Positions 38,053 to 47,062 of a stretch of DNA of 64,000 nucleotides are shown piece by piece. The stretch is from contig NZ_ASSJ01000004.1 of assembly GCF_000473895.1 (NCBI RefSeq), positions 124,001-188,000 on the forward strand, given 5' to 3'. The position numbers were made by a program, and so were the translations under genes. The DNA is from Rubidibacter lacunae KORDI 51-2. GTDB taxonomy: Bacteria; Cyanobacteriota; Cyanobacteriia; Cyanobacteriales; Rubidibacteraceae. Each line of letters opens with the position of its first letter. The first letter of the stretch is position 1. Below the pieces are notes generated by a model that saw only the letters and a program-made list of their open reading frames with translations, was not told the origin of the DNA and made no database searches.

Positions 38053-38454
38053 GATGCGGGACAAACGCATATTGGAATCTTGTAGCGATATCCACAATAA
38101 ACGCGGCTCGATCTGGGTTTGTTGTGAACGCAAGGCTGAGTTCTGGCTCTCTGAGAATCTTATTCTATCGCGAAGTGAAATTAGCATGTTTTTGCCCTGC
38201 AAACGGGTTGGCGTGGCCGATACCTCAACTCTAATTCTGACGGATTTTGCCACAGCGAACTGCCTCTATGGATTCGAAGATGCGGCGGCCCGAGCCCCAA
38301 CACAACAGCCAAACACAACAGCCAAAATTGAGCGATCGCATCTCGGACTGGCTGACCGGTCTTCACCAATCTGATGCTGAGGGCACCTTCTTTATTGTTT
38401 TCACGGGATTTACAGTGGTTGGATACAAACCCGCTTAATTGGAGATGGAATATT
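38053..38454 (+). other. Gap with one doubtful small reading frame
   Basis: This 402-base gap lies between the MFS gene and the DUF2470 gene. A frame of about 56 codons (ATG 38268 to 38438) encodes SDRISDWLTGLHQSDAEGTF FIVFTGFTVVGYKPA, with no good ribosome site and no family that I know. Otherwise I see nothing. A transcript from the MFS gene could run through into DUF2470. Confidence 0.35.
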
Positions 38455-38793
38455 ATGGCAACTCAGCGTTCAAACAAGGGCAATGGCGCGCCGCTGACCG
38501 ATAAGCTGCTAACTGCGATCGCCAACCATCTGAACCAAGAACATCGCGACGATCTACTCGCCTTTGCCCAAGCCGCCAACTTGGACTGGGCCGAACAAGC
38601 CCAGGTCCTCACTCTAGATACCGCCGGGGTGAATTTGGAAGTTGTCGGCAAGGGCGAGGTACAGCACCTTCGCATTGACTTCCCGGAACCAGCAAATGGT
38701 GTGCTGGCGTTTAAGCGATCTTTTGGAGTACTCATTGCCAAAAGCCGCGCCCAGTTAGGACTGCCAACACTAGAAGATAGCCACGAGCCTTAG
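38455..38793 (+). CDS. DUF2470-domain protein
   Basis: A 112-residue protein made almost wholly of a DUF2470 domain: LLTAIANHLNQEHRDDLLAF, a middle strand region, and FKRSFGVLIAKSRAQLGLPT at the end. DUF2470 occurs alone or fused to flavin-reductase-like folds in heme and iron utilisation proteins. Its place beside a siderophore receptor and transporter suggests a role in handling imported iron. ATG 38455 is preceded by GGAG at 38441. Confidence 0.85.
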   Translation: MATQRSNKGNGAPLTDKLLTAIANHLNQEHRDDLLAFAQAANLDWAEQAQVLTLDTAGVNLEVVGKGEVQHLRIDFPEPANGVLAFKRSFGVLIAKSRAQLGLPTLEDSHEP

Positions 38794-39239
38794 GGCGCGT
38801 CATCAATTAAACTCGAGACCCTTGCGCTATGGGTATTACCGGGCCCGCTTTGTAAACCTAGCTACGGGTTGAATCGTTTTATTATACGGATTTAGGTTCT
38901 TGAGGGTGCGACGCTGATAATGGTGGCAAAAAGGTGTTGATTCGCTGCAGATGGGGCAACTCCACCTATTTCGCACTCGCCAGAGCCAGGTGAAACTGAT
39001 TCGGACTCGCCCCCTCAATCCCCAACGCTTTGAGAAAAAGCATACCCTGACTAACGATAAGCCTTCATATCCATACGCTTTAGCGGCAATATCAAGGGCC
39101 TTTCGCTCTTTCTAAACAAGTTGAAGTAGGCAGGTAGGTGAATATGCGATCGGAGCTATTCCCGTTTACTATTGACTGATTAGAAATACAACTCAACAAT
39201 AAAGACTGGAAACATGTATCTCTTTTGCACTGAATCCCC
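38794..39239. other. Gene-free gap, possible fossil
   Basis: 446 bases without an intact gene. A minus-strand stretch (about 38990-38860) has CPICSESTPFCHHY, faintly like a transposase zinc ribbon, but too short to assign. The tonB promoter should be in the right part (AT-rich around 39150-39230). Nothing else is seen. Confidence 0.35.
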
Positions 39240-40472
39240 ATGAGTCTTTCAAGATTTTGTACCGAGCAACATGAGCGGGAGCAAGCCGGACTCCAAAAAC
39301 TCTTGCTGTTGGGATTTTTGGGGTCAGTGGGGATGCACGCAATCGCCTTTGGCCTCAGTTCTCTGGGGATTTGGCAGCGCACTGCTCAGGCCGAGCTTTC
39401 CCCTATCGAGTTGTTGGTGATAGAACCGCCCCCAGCAGCGATCGCGGAACAACGGGAAGTGACTCTGGCGGAAATGAGCAGCGCAACCAACAATCCCGCT
39501 CCTGCGGCAATAGCCCGAGCTAATCCCGAAACTACAGCAGCTCCGGCTCCGCCCCCACCCACTGAATTCGTCGAACCCGAGCCGGAACCCGAACCCATTC
39601 CCGAAACTGAATTTGAATCGGAATTGACGGAGCTCGGGGAACCCGTAGAAAATGCAGACGCATTTGAGGAAGAACCCGAAACGACTGAAGAAGAATCCGC
39701 CGAGGAACTCGCTGCGCCCCCGCCATTGACCGAATCTCAGCTTGAGCGTCTGCGTAATTTCTATGGAGGCACTGCAGCAGAAGCCGATCCAGATGCTGCC
39801 TCAGCCGAAACCACGACCACAGAAAGCACGGATGGTGAAGCGAGCAGTACGGGAGAAGCAACCGAAACTGCCGCCAATAGCGGAACTGATACCCGAAACG
39901 GGACAAATCCCTCAGGGGACGGCACTGGACGAGGGGCGGGGTCGCGTACGGTGGCCTGTCAGAACTGCGCTAAGCCCCTGTATCCCGAAAGTGCTCTGGA
40001 ATCGGGTGTTGAGGGCACGCCCCGAGTCCAAGTAGACATCAATCCCGACGGCACCGTACGGAGTGTGACGCTGGTGCAGTCCAGCGGAAATGCAGCAATT
40101 GACCGGGCTGCCATTCAAGCCGCCCGCAGTTCTAGCTTCCAACCGGTGGCGGGTGGGGCAAGCGTGCTCATTGAGTACGACCTGACCATTGAGGGATCGC
40201 AGCGCAATCGCGAAGCGCAACGACGGGGCGATCGCCGCTCTGTCGAAGTGCCTACGGAAGAAACCGAAACAACTTCCCAAACTGCTCGAGATACCGAAGC
40301 AGAAGACACCACGCCCAATCCCCCGGAAGCAGAAGATGCGTCAAACACTGCTCAGGAAAGCGATGTGGACAATACTCCACCAGCTTCGGAGCCCGATGGA
40401 GAAAGCCCCTCGTCAGATGAAACAGAATCAACCAATGGCGAGGCCCATAGTAAGCTCACTCCCGGCTTGTAG
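39240..40472 (+). CDS. TonB-family energy transducer with C-terminal extension
   Basis: A 410-residue protein. It has one transmembrane helix near residue 25-50 (LLLLGFLGSVGMHAIAFGLS), a long Pro/Glu-rich periplasmic spacer with repeated EPEPEPEP-like tracts, and a TonB C-terminal domain (about 235-315: CAKPLYPESALESGVEGTPR VQVDINPDGTVRSV, then IQAARSSSFQPV). Unusually, about 95 acidic Glu/Thr/Ser/Pro residues follow the domain, where most TonB proteins end. It should energise the receptor at 34118. No ExbB or ExbD gene is in the window. Confidence 0.9.
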   Translation: MSLSRFCTEQHEREQAGLQKLLLLGFLGSVGMHAIAFGLSSLGIWQRTAQAELSPIELLVIEPPPAAIAEQREVTLAEMSSATNNPAPAAIARANPETTAAPAPPPPTEFVEPEPEPEPIPETEFESELTELGEPVENADAFEEEPETTEEESAEELAAPPPLTESQLERLRNFYGGTAAEADPDAASAETTTTESTDGEASSTGEATETAANSGTDTRNGTNPSGDGTGRGAGSRTVACQNCAKPLYPESALESGVEGTPRVQVDINPDGTVRSVTLVQSSGNAAIDRAAIQAARSSSFQPVAGGASVLIEYDLTIEGSQRNREAQRRGDRRSVEVPTEETETTSQTARDTEAEDTTPNPPEAEDASNTAQESDVDNTPPASEPDGESPSSDETESTNGEAHSKLTPGL

Positions 40473-40504
40473 CCGAGAGCTTTCGCACTACACTGGAGTT
40501 GACG

Positions 40505-40745
40505 TGTAGGGAACACAACAAACCCGCCCGTTCGGGTGGGCTTACATGAGCCACCCCAAGCAATCGATTCATCTGTACGCCGTTATAGTCGGCGTCGCCT
40601 TCCCACCCACAACAACCCCACTCGTACCGTTTCCCAGAGCGATAGGACATGCTTCGCTCGGGTTGGATATACAGGCACCGGTGACAGATCTGGCTCGACT
40701 ATCGCGGGGTGACGAACACGACTTCGACGCCCTCACCCATAGGGC
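40505..40745 (-). mobile_element. IS200/IS605-type TnpB remnant with end hairpin
   Basis: Minus-strand frames give the C-terminal part of TnpB: GVEVVFVTPR-stop, QICHRCLYIQPERSMSYRSG, KRYEWGCCGWEGDADYNGVQ (RuvC final Asp in GDADYNG) and MNRLLG. The first Cys of the second zinc pair has become Trp. A hairpin CCCGCCC/GGGTGGG (40523-40540, loop GTTC) lies in the position of the right-end stem of such elements. No TnpA and no left end were found. It is a truncated fossil at the right border of the iron-uptake island. Confidence 0.7.
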
Positions 40746-41040
40746 GTACGCATACAGATTTCTGTGCTACGAGCGAATAAGGGTTTCAACGATTTGGAGT
40801 GCTTGAACTTAGCTCCCTATTCTCAACAAGTCCAGCTCGAGCCTCGCTTATTGCGAAAATCGAGCTGAAATTCCAAGTATGCGTTTGCCCTGCCCGCACC
40901 AAATGCTTTGTAAGCCACAAACTACCTGAGCTGATGAAATGCCCCCGAGTTTGCACGATTGCGCTCTATTTTGTTGTGGTGCCTGCCGATTCGTGCGGTC
41001 GCGGATCCCCTTCAGTTCTGACATCACGATGCCAACGCAG

Positions 41041-41073
41041 GACGACCTTGACTTTATCGCAGCGTTTAACCAT
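41041..41073 (-). pseudogene. psaE start fragment (11 codons)
   Basis: Reading down from 41073 the codons give MVKRCDKVKVV, against [11 protein letters not shown] in the intact psaE, with the same leader upstream (ATTC before ATG, GGAG site). After codon 11 the match stops abruptly. This marks the edge of the duplicated segment. The fragment cannot make a photosystem subunit. Confidence 0.85.
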
Positions 41074-41129
41074 GAATATTCTCTCCGCTTTGCTTGAGAC
41101 CGACTCCGACCGACTCGACCGGTCGCAAC

Positions 41130-41810
41130 CTAGATTCCAGCCTGCCGTCCGGTAGCTGCTCGCAGGCGATCGCTCGATCTAAACTTTGTTTCAGCGTCTC
41201 GCCACCGCAAACGGACGAAATGCGCCGGACGCTTGCCAAAATCAGAGGTTTTCCAGATCGCATCGAGTTCGAGATCGAACGGAACAGCGGTCGTGAGGTA
41301 GCGCTGAACGAGAGACCCGAGTTCGGGAGCGAGCTGTGCGGCAGCGATCGCAGCGGCGCCGAGACCGAACAATTGTTCGAGGGGACCGCGCGGCAGAATG
41401 GCGTGAGCGCCCAACCCCAATCCTGCCGCGAGCAAGGCGGTAACGGCGAGGTTAGTTCCACAACGCGGGTGGACGGCAAGATCCCACTCGCCGCTATAAA
41501 AGCGACGCAGGGCCGCGCAGACAGCACGTTCGAGCCGTGCGTGGGTGACGTTGCCGTATAGATAAAATCCACGCTCGGTAGACAGCCCGCCGAGCGCGGT
41601 GTTATCTGCCGAGCGCGGCCGTCCGGCCACGGGTTCGCTCAGCACCCAAACAGTGGCGTGTTCGAGGGCGTGAACTTGACGGACCATCAGCAGTTCTGCC
41701 AAGCCCGGCAGAAAACCGAGGTGCCGTATCAGCTCCGAGTCGAGCGTAGACTGCGCCCCCCAGAAATCGAACCGAGGGACATCGGTACGCGCCGTGTCAG
41801 TGTGAGTCAT
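41130..41810 (-). CDS. DUF6391 membrane protein
   Basis: A 226-residue cyanobacterial protein of unknown function. Recognisable blocks are FDFWGAQSTLDSELIRHLGF LPGL, MVRQVHALEHATVWVLSE, GGLSTERGFYLYGNV, SGEWDLAVHPRCGTNLAV and LGSLVQRYLTTAVPFDL. Two hydrophobic stretches (AVTALLAAGLGLGAHAIL, FGLGAAAIAAAQLAPELG) suggest membrane association. The HALEHATVW motif (His-Glu-His) could be a metal site, but I know of no evidence. It lies upstream of a truncated psaE, which implies that DUF6391-psaE was the ancestral order. The start is ATG 41810. Confidence 0.88.
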   Translation of the reverse strand: MTHTDTARTDVPRFDFWGAQSTLDSELIRHLGFLPGLAELLMVRQVHALEHATVWVLSEPVAGRPRSADNTALGGLSTERGFYLYGNVTHARLERAVCAALRRFYSGEWDLAVHPRCGTNLAVTALLAAGLGLGAHAILPRGPLEQLFGLGAAAIAAAQLAPELGSLVQRYLTTAVPFDLELDAIWKTSDFGKRPAHFVRLRWRDAETKFRSSDRLRAATGRQAGI

Positions 41811-42147
41811 CGATAACTCTTTAGAGTTTTAATTTTTGAGTCTAAAACCCGCGATCGCAATCGCCCAGGAACTTTAAGCAAAGCTCCTGATTCACAGCGG
41901 TTCCTGCCGATCGCAAAGACAGCGTGCTGAAATCAACAGAGCTACATGCGGAAATGGTAGCGCCGACCGACCGGTTTGATTGAAGGCTTGAGCTTAATTT
42001 GGGCTTAACCGCAGCATAGGCTCGAAGCAACCTTCAAGTGATAGGTTCCTCGGGGTCGTTCAGCATGACTTCCGTGGGGGGAATCGCTCGTAGCGTGCGA
42101 CCGTACCCCATCGATCCAAAGCCCTACCATCTTAAAGCAAAATCACC
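41811..42147. other. Gap between DUF6391 and the RTX nuclease
   Basis: These are divergent promoter regions for the two flanking genes. The sequence is AT-rich near 41825-41850 (TTTTAATTTTTGAG). No gene, tRNA or strong hairpin is seen. The translation start of the nuclease at 42148 has no strong ribosome site (AAAATCACC precedes it). Confidence 0.4.
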
Positions 42148-45100
42148 ATGACTCTTAACTCCGGCGACATTGGGTTTGTTCAATACAATGCAGACGGCAC
42201 GGACAATTTCGCTTTCGTAGCCTTGGTCGATATCCCGGCGAACGAAACGATCTTTTTCACAGATAGCGGCTGGCAGTCGGCCGGCACCCTCCGTAACACC
42301 GAAGGCACCATCGAATACACGACGCCTGCTGGCGGCTTGGCTGCGGACACGGTGGTAACGATCGACACAACGCCGAGCGCATCCGTCGGCACGATCGTCG
42401 GCGAGTCGAACGACCTGAACTTCTCAGTCAACGGCGACCAAATCCTGGCATATCAGGGCTCTGCTGCTAGCCCGACCTTCATTGCCGCTCTCAACAACCA
42501 AGGGTCAGCAGTCTGGCAGTCAGACACATCTAGTTCCAATGACTCCGCGCTCCCTAGTGGTTTGACAAACGGCACTAATGCCGTTGCTATCAATGAAGTG
42601 GATAACGTCATCTACAACGGTCCGACCACGGGCGATCGCGCAACTCTCCTAGCCGCACTCAACAACGCCAGCAACTGGACCGGCGGCAGCAACACCACCC
42701 CTCAAATATTTTCTGGTAGCTTCACGATTACCGGCAGCACTCCCGATACAACACCGCCGGCGATCGCGTCCCTGACCCCGTCTGACGACGCCACGGATGT
42801 AGCGATCGGTGCCGACCTGGAGATTTCTTTCAACGAGAACGTCCAGCGTGGGACGGGCAACCTCCTGCTGAAGCTACTGTCGGACGACTCGGTGGTTGAA
42901 ACGTTCGATGCGGCATCCTCCTCCCAGCTGAGCATCAGCAACGGTACGGTCGCGATCGACCCGACGAGCGAACTTTTGGCTAGCACCGGCTACTACGTGG
43001 AAATTGCCTCAGGCGCGATCGAAGACACCAGCAGCAATGCCTTTGCAGGTATCTCTGGTAACAGCCTCTGGAACTTCACGACGGAAGCGGCAGCCGGTCC
43101 GGCGATCGTTATCAACGAAATCCTCTTCGATCCCCCATCAGGTGTTGATGTCAGCGGCGACGGCACCGACAACACCAGTCAGGACCAGTTCGTCGAGTTT
43201 GTCAACGTCTCCGGCGCGTCCCTCGATATCTCCGGCTGGACGCTCAGCGATGACGTTGGCGTGCGCCACACCTTCCCCAGTGGAACGGTTCTGCCTGCCG
43301 ATGAGGCAGTCGTGGTCTTCGGCGGTGGTGGCACGCCCTCGGGCTCATTTGGAAACGCGATCGTCCAGGTTGCTAGCACCAACCAGCTCGGCCTCAACAA
43401 CAGCGGTGATACTGTCACGATTAACGATGGCACCAGCAATGTTGCCTCTGAGAGCTACACCAGCGGCGGCAGCGATGAATCCCTCACCCGCGATCCCGAC
43501 CTCACCGGCACCTTCACCGGACATATCGGCGCAACGGGATCGAGCGGTGCGGCCTTCTCGCCGGGAACCCAGATCGATGGCTCACCCTTCACCTCATCAA
43601 CAACTCCCAGTCTCGTCTTCAACGAACTGCGCATTTCTGCGTCGGCTGGCGACACCACTAACAACTTTGTCGAGCTGTTCGGCGCCCCTGGTATGTCCCT
43701 CGACGGGCTGACACTGGTGGTGCTGTCGGGTGAATTTGCGCCGGGGCAGGTGGATTTTGCGATTGACCTGACGGGGGGCTCCACCGACGGCGACGGTTTT
43801 GCGCTGATTGCCAACAGCAGCACTGGGGCTAGCACTGACGCCGGGGACGTGCTGGTTTCTCCGCTGGACTTCTTCGGTAGCCCGAGCACGTTCGCGATCG
43901 TCGAGAACTTCACGGGTTCTCAAGGCAGTGACCTCGACACCAACGACGACGGCACGCTCGACAGCATGCCGTGGGATAGCGTCATTGTCGATTTATCGCT
44001 GATCGACGGCGACACCAATCCGGATTTCTCCTACAGCAGTAACATTGAGGGTCCCGACGGTAACTTCCCGCCTGCCGGGCTTGCCCGGACCACAGACGGT
44101 ACGGGTGCATTCCAGCAACTCAGCTTTTCGGACACCTCCCAGGACACACCGGGTGCAAGCAACAGCGGTGGCTCGAGCAGCAGCGTCCCCGCGTCCATTC
44201 CGGAAATCCAGGGCAGCGGCGCAACTAGCCCTCTCGAAGGCGCAACCGTGACGACCACGGGCGTCGTAGTCGGTGACTTCCAGGGCAGCGACGAGCTGAG
44301 GGGTTTCTTCATCCAAGACCCTGAAGGGGATAGCGATCCCGCCACTTCCGACGGCATCTTCGTTTTCGTGCCGACGGCAAACACCACCTGGTTTGGTTTT
44401 GACGTAGCAGTTGGCGATGAAGTCGAAGTCACCGGTCGCGTCAACGAATTCAATACCTTCACCGAACTCGACTTCATTACAGACATCACGATTAACTCCA
44501 GCGGCAACGTCATCGTGCCGACAACGGTCACGCTTCCGGAAGCCACCCAGGGCGAACTAGAGCAAAACGAGGGCATGCTGGTCGAGATTGCCTCGACGAT
44601 GACCGTCAGCCAGAACTTTTTCCTCGGACGCTACGGGCAATTGACGCTTTCCAGCCCCGACGACGGCGGTACCGCCGGTCGCCTGTTCCAGCCCACCAAC
44701 GTGTTCGATCCGCTCAGCCCTGAGGCGACTGCCCTTGCCGAGGAAAACGCACGCCGCCTTCTGGTGCTTGACGACGGTCAAGACGTCAGCGGATTTGGCG
44801 ATAATCCTTTCCCCGTTCCTTACATCGGCGCACCTGACACGGACGGCAACCCCACCAACATCATCCGCGCGGGCGACACGGTTTCCAATCTCGAAGGCGT
44901 GCTCGACTTCGGTCGCATCAACTCCTCTAGCTCACCGGTACGCGACTATCGCCTCCACCCCACTGTGGCGCCGGTCTTCACAGAGGCAAATCCGCGCCCG
45001 ATCGCGCCCGACCCTGTCGGCGGCTCGCTCAAGGTTGGTGCGTTCAACGTACTCAACTTCTTCAACGGCGACGGCGTGGGCGGCGGCTTCCCTACCTCAC

Positions 45101-46809
45101 GCGGTGCGGATACGGCAACAGAACTCGAACGCCAGACTGACAAGATCGTCGACGCGATCGCCGGGATCGACGCTGATATCCTGGGTCTGGTCGAAATCGA
45201 GAACGACGGCTTCGGTCCTACTAGCGCGATCGCCTCGCTCGTCAACGCCATTAACGCCGAAGTCGGTGCTGGCACTTACACCTACGTCGATCCCGGTACC
45301 GCGCAACTGGGCAGCGACGAAATTGCCGTCGGATTCATCTACAAGCCGGCTACCGTCGGTATCGCTTCCGGAACCAGCATCGCCTTTCTGGACACGGGCG
45401 AGTTCGACCCGGTCTCGGCTGCGCGCCACCGCGTCCCGCTAGCGGTCACCTTCGCAGACCTGGCTACGAATGAGGAATTCACCGCCACTGTCAACCACTT
45501 CAAGTCCAAAGGCTCGCTTACTGGCATTCCCCAGGATATCGACCAAGGCGACGGTCAGGGCAACAATAACTTCTCGCGCACCAACGCTGCCAACGAACTC
45601 GCCGCATGGCTGGCCACGGACCCGACCGGCAGCGGCGATCCTGACTTCGCGATCCTCGGCGACCTCAACGCCTACGCTCAAGAAGACCCGATCGCGGCAT
45701 TGGAGACCGCAGGCTACACCGATGTCATCGAGCAATTTGAGGGCAATAAAGCCTACACGTTCACCTTCGACGGTCAAGCCGGCTACCTCGACCACGCGCT
45801 CGTCAGTCCATCGTTGCTCGGTCAAGTCACGGGCGCGACCGCATGGCACATCAACACCGACGAGGCCGAAGTTCTCGATTACGACGAGGAGTTTAACTCC
45901 CAACCCTACTCCGCGCCCGACCCGTACCGCTCCTCCGATCACGACCCAGTCATCGTGGGTCTGACCCTGGGGAGCAATGAAGTCCCGGAGATTATCCCTG
46001 ACGCGGTCAACATTCCCGAGGGCAGCCCAAACCTTACTCCCGTTATCACCATCACTGCCACCGACGTTGATGACGACCCGCTGAGCTTCAATATTATCGG
46101 CGGGAATGATGACGCGGATGGCGACAGTAACGCCCCCTTTGGTATCTCCTCGATGGGCGCGATTTTCGTCAGCGACTCCGACGACCTCGATTACGAAACT
46201 CAAGCCAGCTATGCGCTCGACGTTGAAGTCAGCGACGGTCTCGCAACCGACGTTGCTACCATTACTGTCAACCTTCTCGACCTCAACGAGACGGGTATCC
46301 GCAGCAGCGGCGACGATCTGATCGTCGGCACCGATAACAAGGATCGCCTGCGTGCCAAAGGTGGCAATGATGTCATCTACGGTAAAGGCGATCGCGATGT
46401 CATCTTCGGCGGTCGCGGCAACGACATTGTCGACGGTGGGGCAGGCAGGGATCGCCTGTTCGGCAGAGGCGGAAACGATATTCTCTTGGGCGGTCCTGGC
46501 AACGACATCCTCATCGGCGGTCGCGGCGAGGACGTCCTGAACGGTGGTGAGGGACGCAACCGCCTGCGCGGGGGTGCCAATGCTGACATCTTCGTAGTGA
46601 ACCCGGGCGCGATGGACTTTATCTACGGCTACGTGGACGGCGCGGATCGCTTAGGGCTGCCCGACGGTCTGACCTTCGGAGATCTAACCGTTTCCAAAGC
46701 AGCAAACGGCGCGACGATCGCGCTCGACACCAGCCCCAGCGACATCTTTGCCAAGCTTCTGGGTGTCAACAGCAGTGATATCACTCAAAGCGATTTCGTT
46801 GCCATCTAA
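42148..46809 (+). CDS. RTX-tailed extracellular nuclease, multidomain
   Basis: A 1553-residue protein. The order is: an N-terminal cyanobacterial beta domain (1-110); a Big_5-type Ig-like domain (about 205-315); lamin-tail domains (about 320-430, VINEILFDPPSG, and about 487-590); and an OB-like domain (about 684-790). An ExeM/NucH-type endonuclease/exonuclease/phosphatase domain follows (about 957-1270: GAFNVLNFF, LGLVEIEND, NHFKSKGS, ILGDLNAYA, SSDHDPVIVGL), then a cadherin-like domain (about 1275-1380) and RTX calcium-binding nonapeptides (about 1391-1475, GGRGNDIVDG type). No Sec signal is present; RTX tails imply type I secretion. It may scavenge phosphate or degrade DNA outside the cell. 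Confidence 0.92.
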   Translation: MTLNSGDIGFVQYNADGTDNFAFVALVDIPANETIFFTDSGWQSAGTLRNTEGTIEYTTPAGGLAADTVVTIDTTPSASVGTIVGESNDLNFSVNGDQILAYQGSAASPTFIAALNNQGSAVWQSDTSSSNDSALPSGLTNGTNAVAINEVDNVIYNGPTTGDRATLLAALNNASNWTGGSNTTPQIFSGSFTITGSTPDTTPPAIASLTPSDDATDVAIGADLEISFNENVQRGTGNLLLKLLSDDSVVETFDAASSSQLSISNGTVAIDPTSELLASTGYYVEIASGAIEDTSSNAFAGISGNSLWNFTTEAAAGPAIVINEILFDPPSGVDVSGDGTDNTSQDQFVEFVNVSGASLDISGWTLSDDVGVRHTFPSGTVLPADEAVVVFGGGGTPSGSFGNAIVQVASTNQLGLNNSGDTVTINDGTSNVASESYTSGGSDESLTRDPDLTGTFTGHIGATGSSGAAFSPGTQIDGSPFTSSTTPSLVFNELRISASAGDTTNNFVELFGAPGMSLDGLTLVVLSGEFAPGQVDFAIDLTGGSTDGDGFALIANSSTGASTDAGDVLVSPLDFFGSPSTFAIVENFTGSQGSDLDTNDDGTLDSMPWDSVIVDLSLIDGDTNPDFSYSSNIEGPDGNFPPAGLARTTDGTGAFQQLSFSDTSQDTPGASNSGGSSSSVPASIPEIQGSGATSPLEGATVTTTGVVVGDFQGSDELRGFFIQDPEGDSDPATSDGIFVFVPTANTTWFGFDVAVGDEVEVTGRVNEFNTFTELDFITDITINSSGNVIVPTTVTLPEATQGELEQNEGMLVEIASTMTVSQNFFLGRYGQLTLSSPDDGGTAGRLFQPTNVFDPLSPEATALAEENARRLLVLDDGQDVSGFGDNPFPVPYIGAPDTDGNPTNIIRAGDTVSNLEGVLDFGRINSSSSPVRDYRLHPTVAPVFTEANPRPIAPDPVGGSLKVGAFNVLNFFNGDGVGGGFPTSRGADTATELERQTDKIVDAIAGIDADILGLVEIENDGFGPTSAIASLVNAINAEVGAGTYTYVDPGTAQLGSDEIAVGFIYKPATVGIASGTSIAFLDTGEFDPVSAARHRVPLAVTFADLATNEEFTATVNHFKSKGSLTGIPQDIDQGDGQGNNNFSRTNAANELAAWLATDPTGSGDPDFAILGDLNAYAQEDPIAALETAGYTDVIEQFEGNKAYTFTFDGQAGYLDHALVSPSLLGQVTGATAWHINTDEAEVLDYDEEFNSQPYSAPDPYRSSDHDPVIVGLTLGSNEVPEIIPDAVNIPEGSPNLTPVITITATDVDDDPLSFNIIGGNDDADGDSNAPFGISSMGAIFVSDSDDLDYETQASYALDVEVSDGLATDVATITVNLLDLNETGIRSSGDDLIVGTDNKDRLRAKGGNDVIYGKGDRDVIFGGRGNDIVDGGAGRDRLFGRGGNDILLGGPGNDILIGGRGEDVLNGGEGRNRLRGGANADIFVVNPGAMDFIYGYVDGADRLGLPDGLTFGDLTVSKAANGATIALDTSPSDIFAKLLGVNSSDITQSDFVAI

Positions 46810-46834
46810 TCGGCGAGACCGCTCTCATTCCTCG

Positions 46835-46868
46835 GCGCTCCCAACGCAGCAGTTGGGAGCGCATTTTC
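46835..46868 (+). terminator. Terminator of the RTX nuclease gene
   Basis: A perfect 11-bp stem (GCGCTCCCAAC / GTTGGGAGCGC) with a 6-base loop (GCAGCA) is followed by ATTTTCC, 26 bases after the stop codon. This is a textbook intrinsic terminator. Confidence 0.9.
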
Positions 46869-47062
46869 CGCTTGGGCGTCCCTACGGTCGAGCGGCTCGA
46901 GCAATTTGCCGGTAGGGAGAGGATAATTCCATGGCCGGCGAGCAATTCCCGGGCAGGTGCGACCCGCACCCCCCATGGCAACCTAGTCCTGGCAAGTTTG
47001 GTGGTTATCGAGAGACAATAGGTCTGCAGTTGGCACTCAGAGAGAGTTTCGCGTAGCAATTC

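Larger units (their letters stand above)
41041..41825 (-). repeat. Right copy of the psaE/DUF6391 junction
   Basis: This is the direct counterpart of 30255-30590, in the same orientation, carrying the first psaE codons, the shared leader and a complete DUF6391 gene. The copies differ at scattered positions. Together the two copies bracket the region containing the siderophore genes and transposase fossils. Confidence 0.9.

Noticed and set aside
38836-39018. 60-codon minus-strand frame with CPICSES...FCHHY
   Set aside because: It faintly recalls a transposase zinc ribbon, but it is too short and without further matching sequence.
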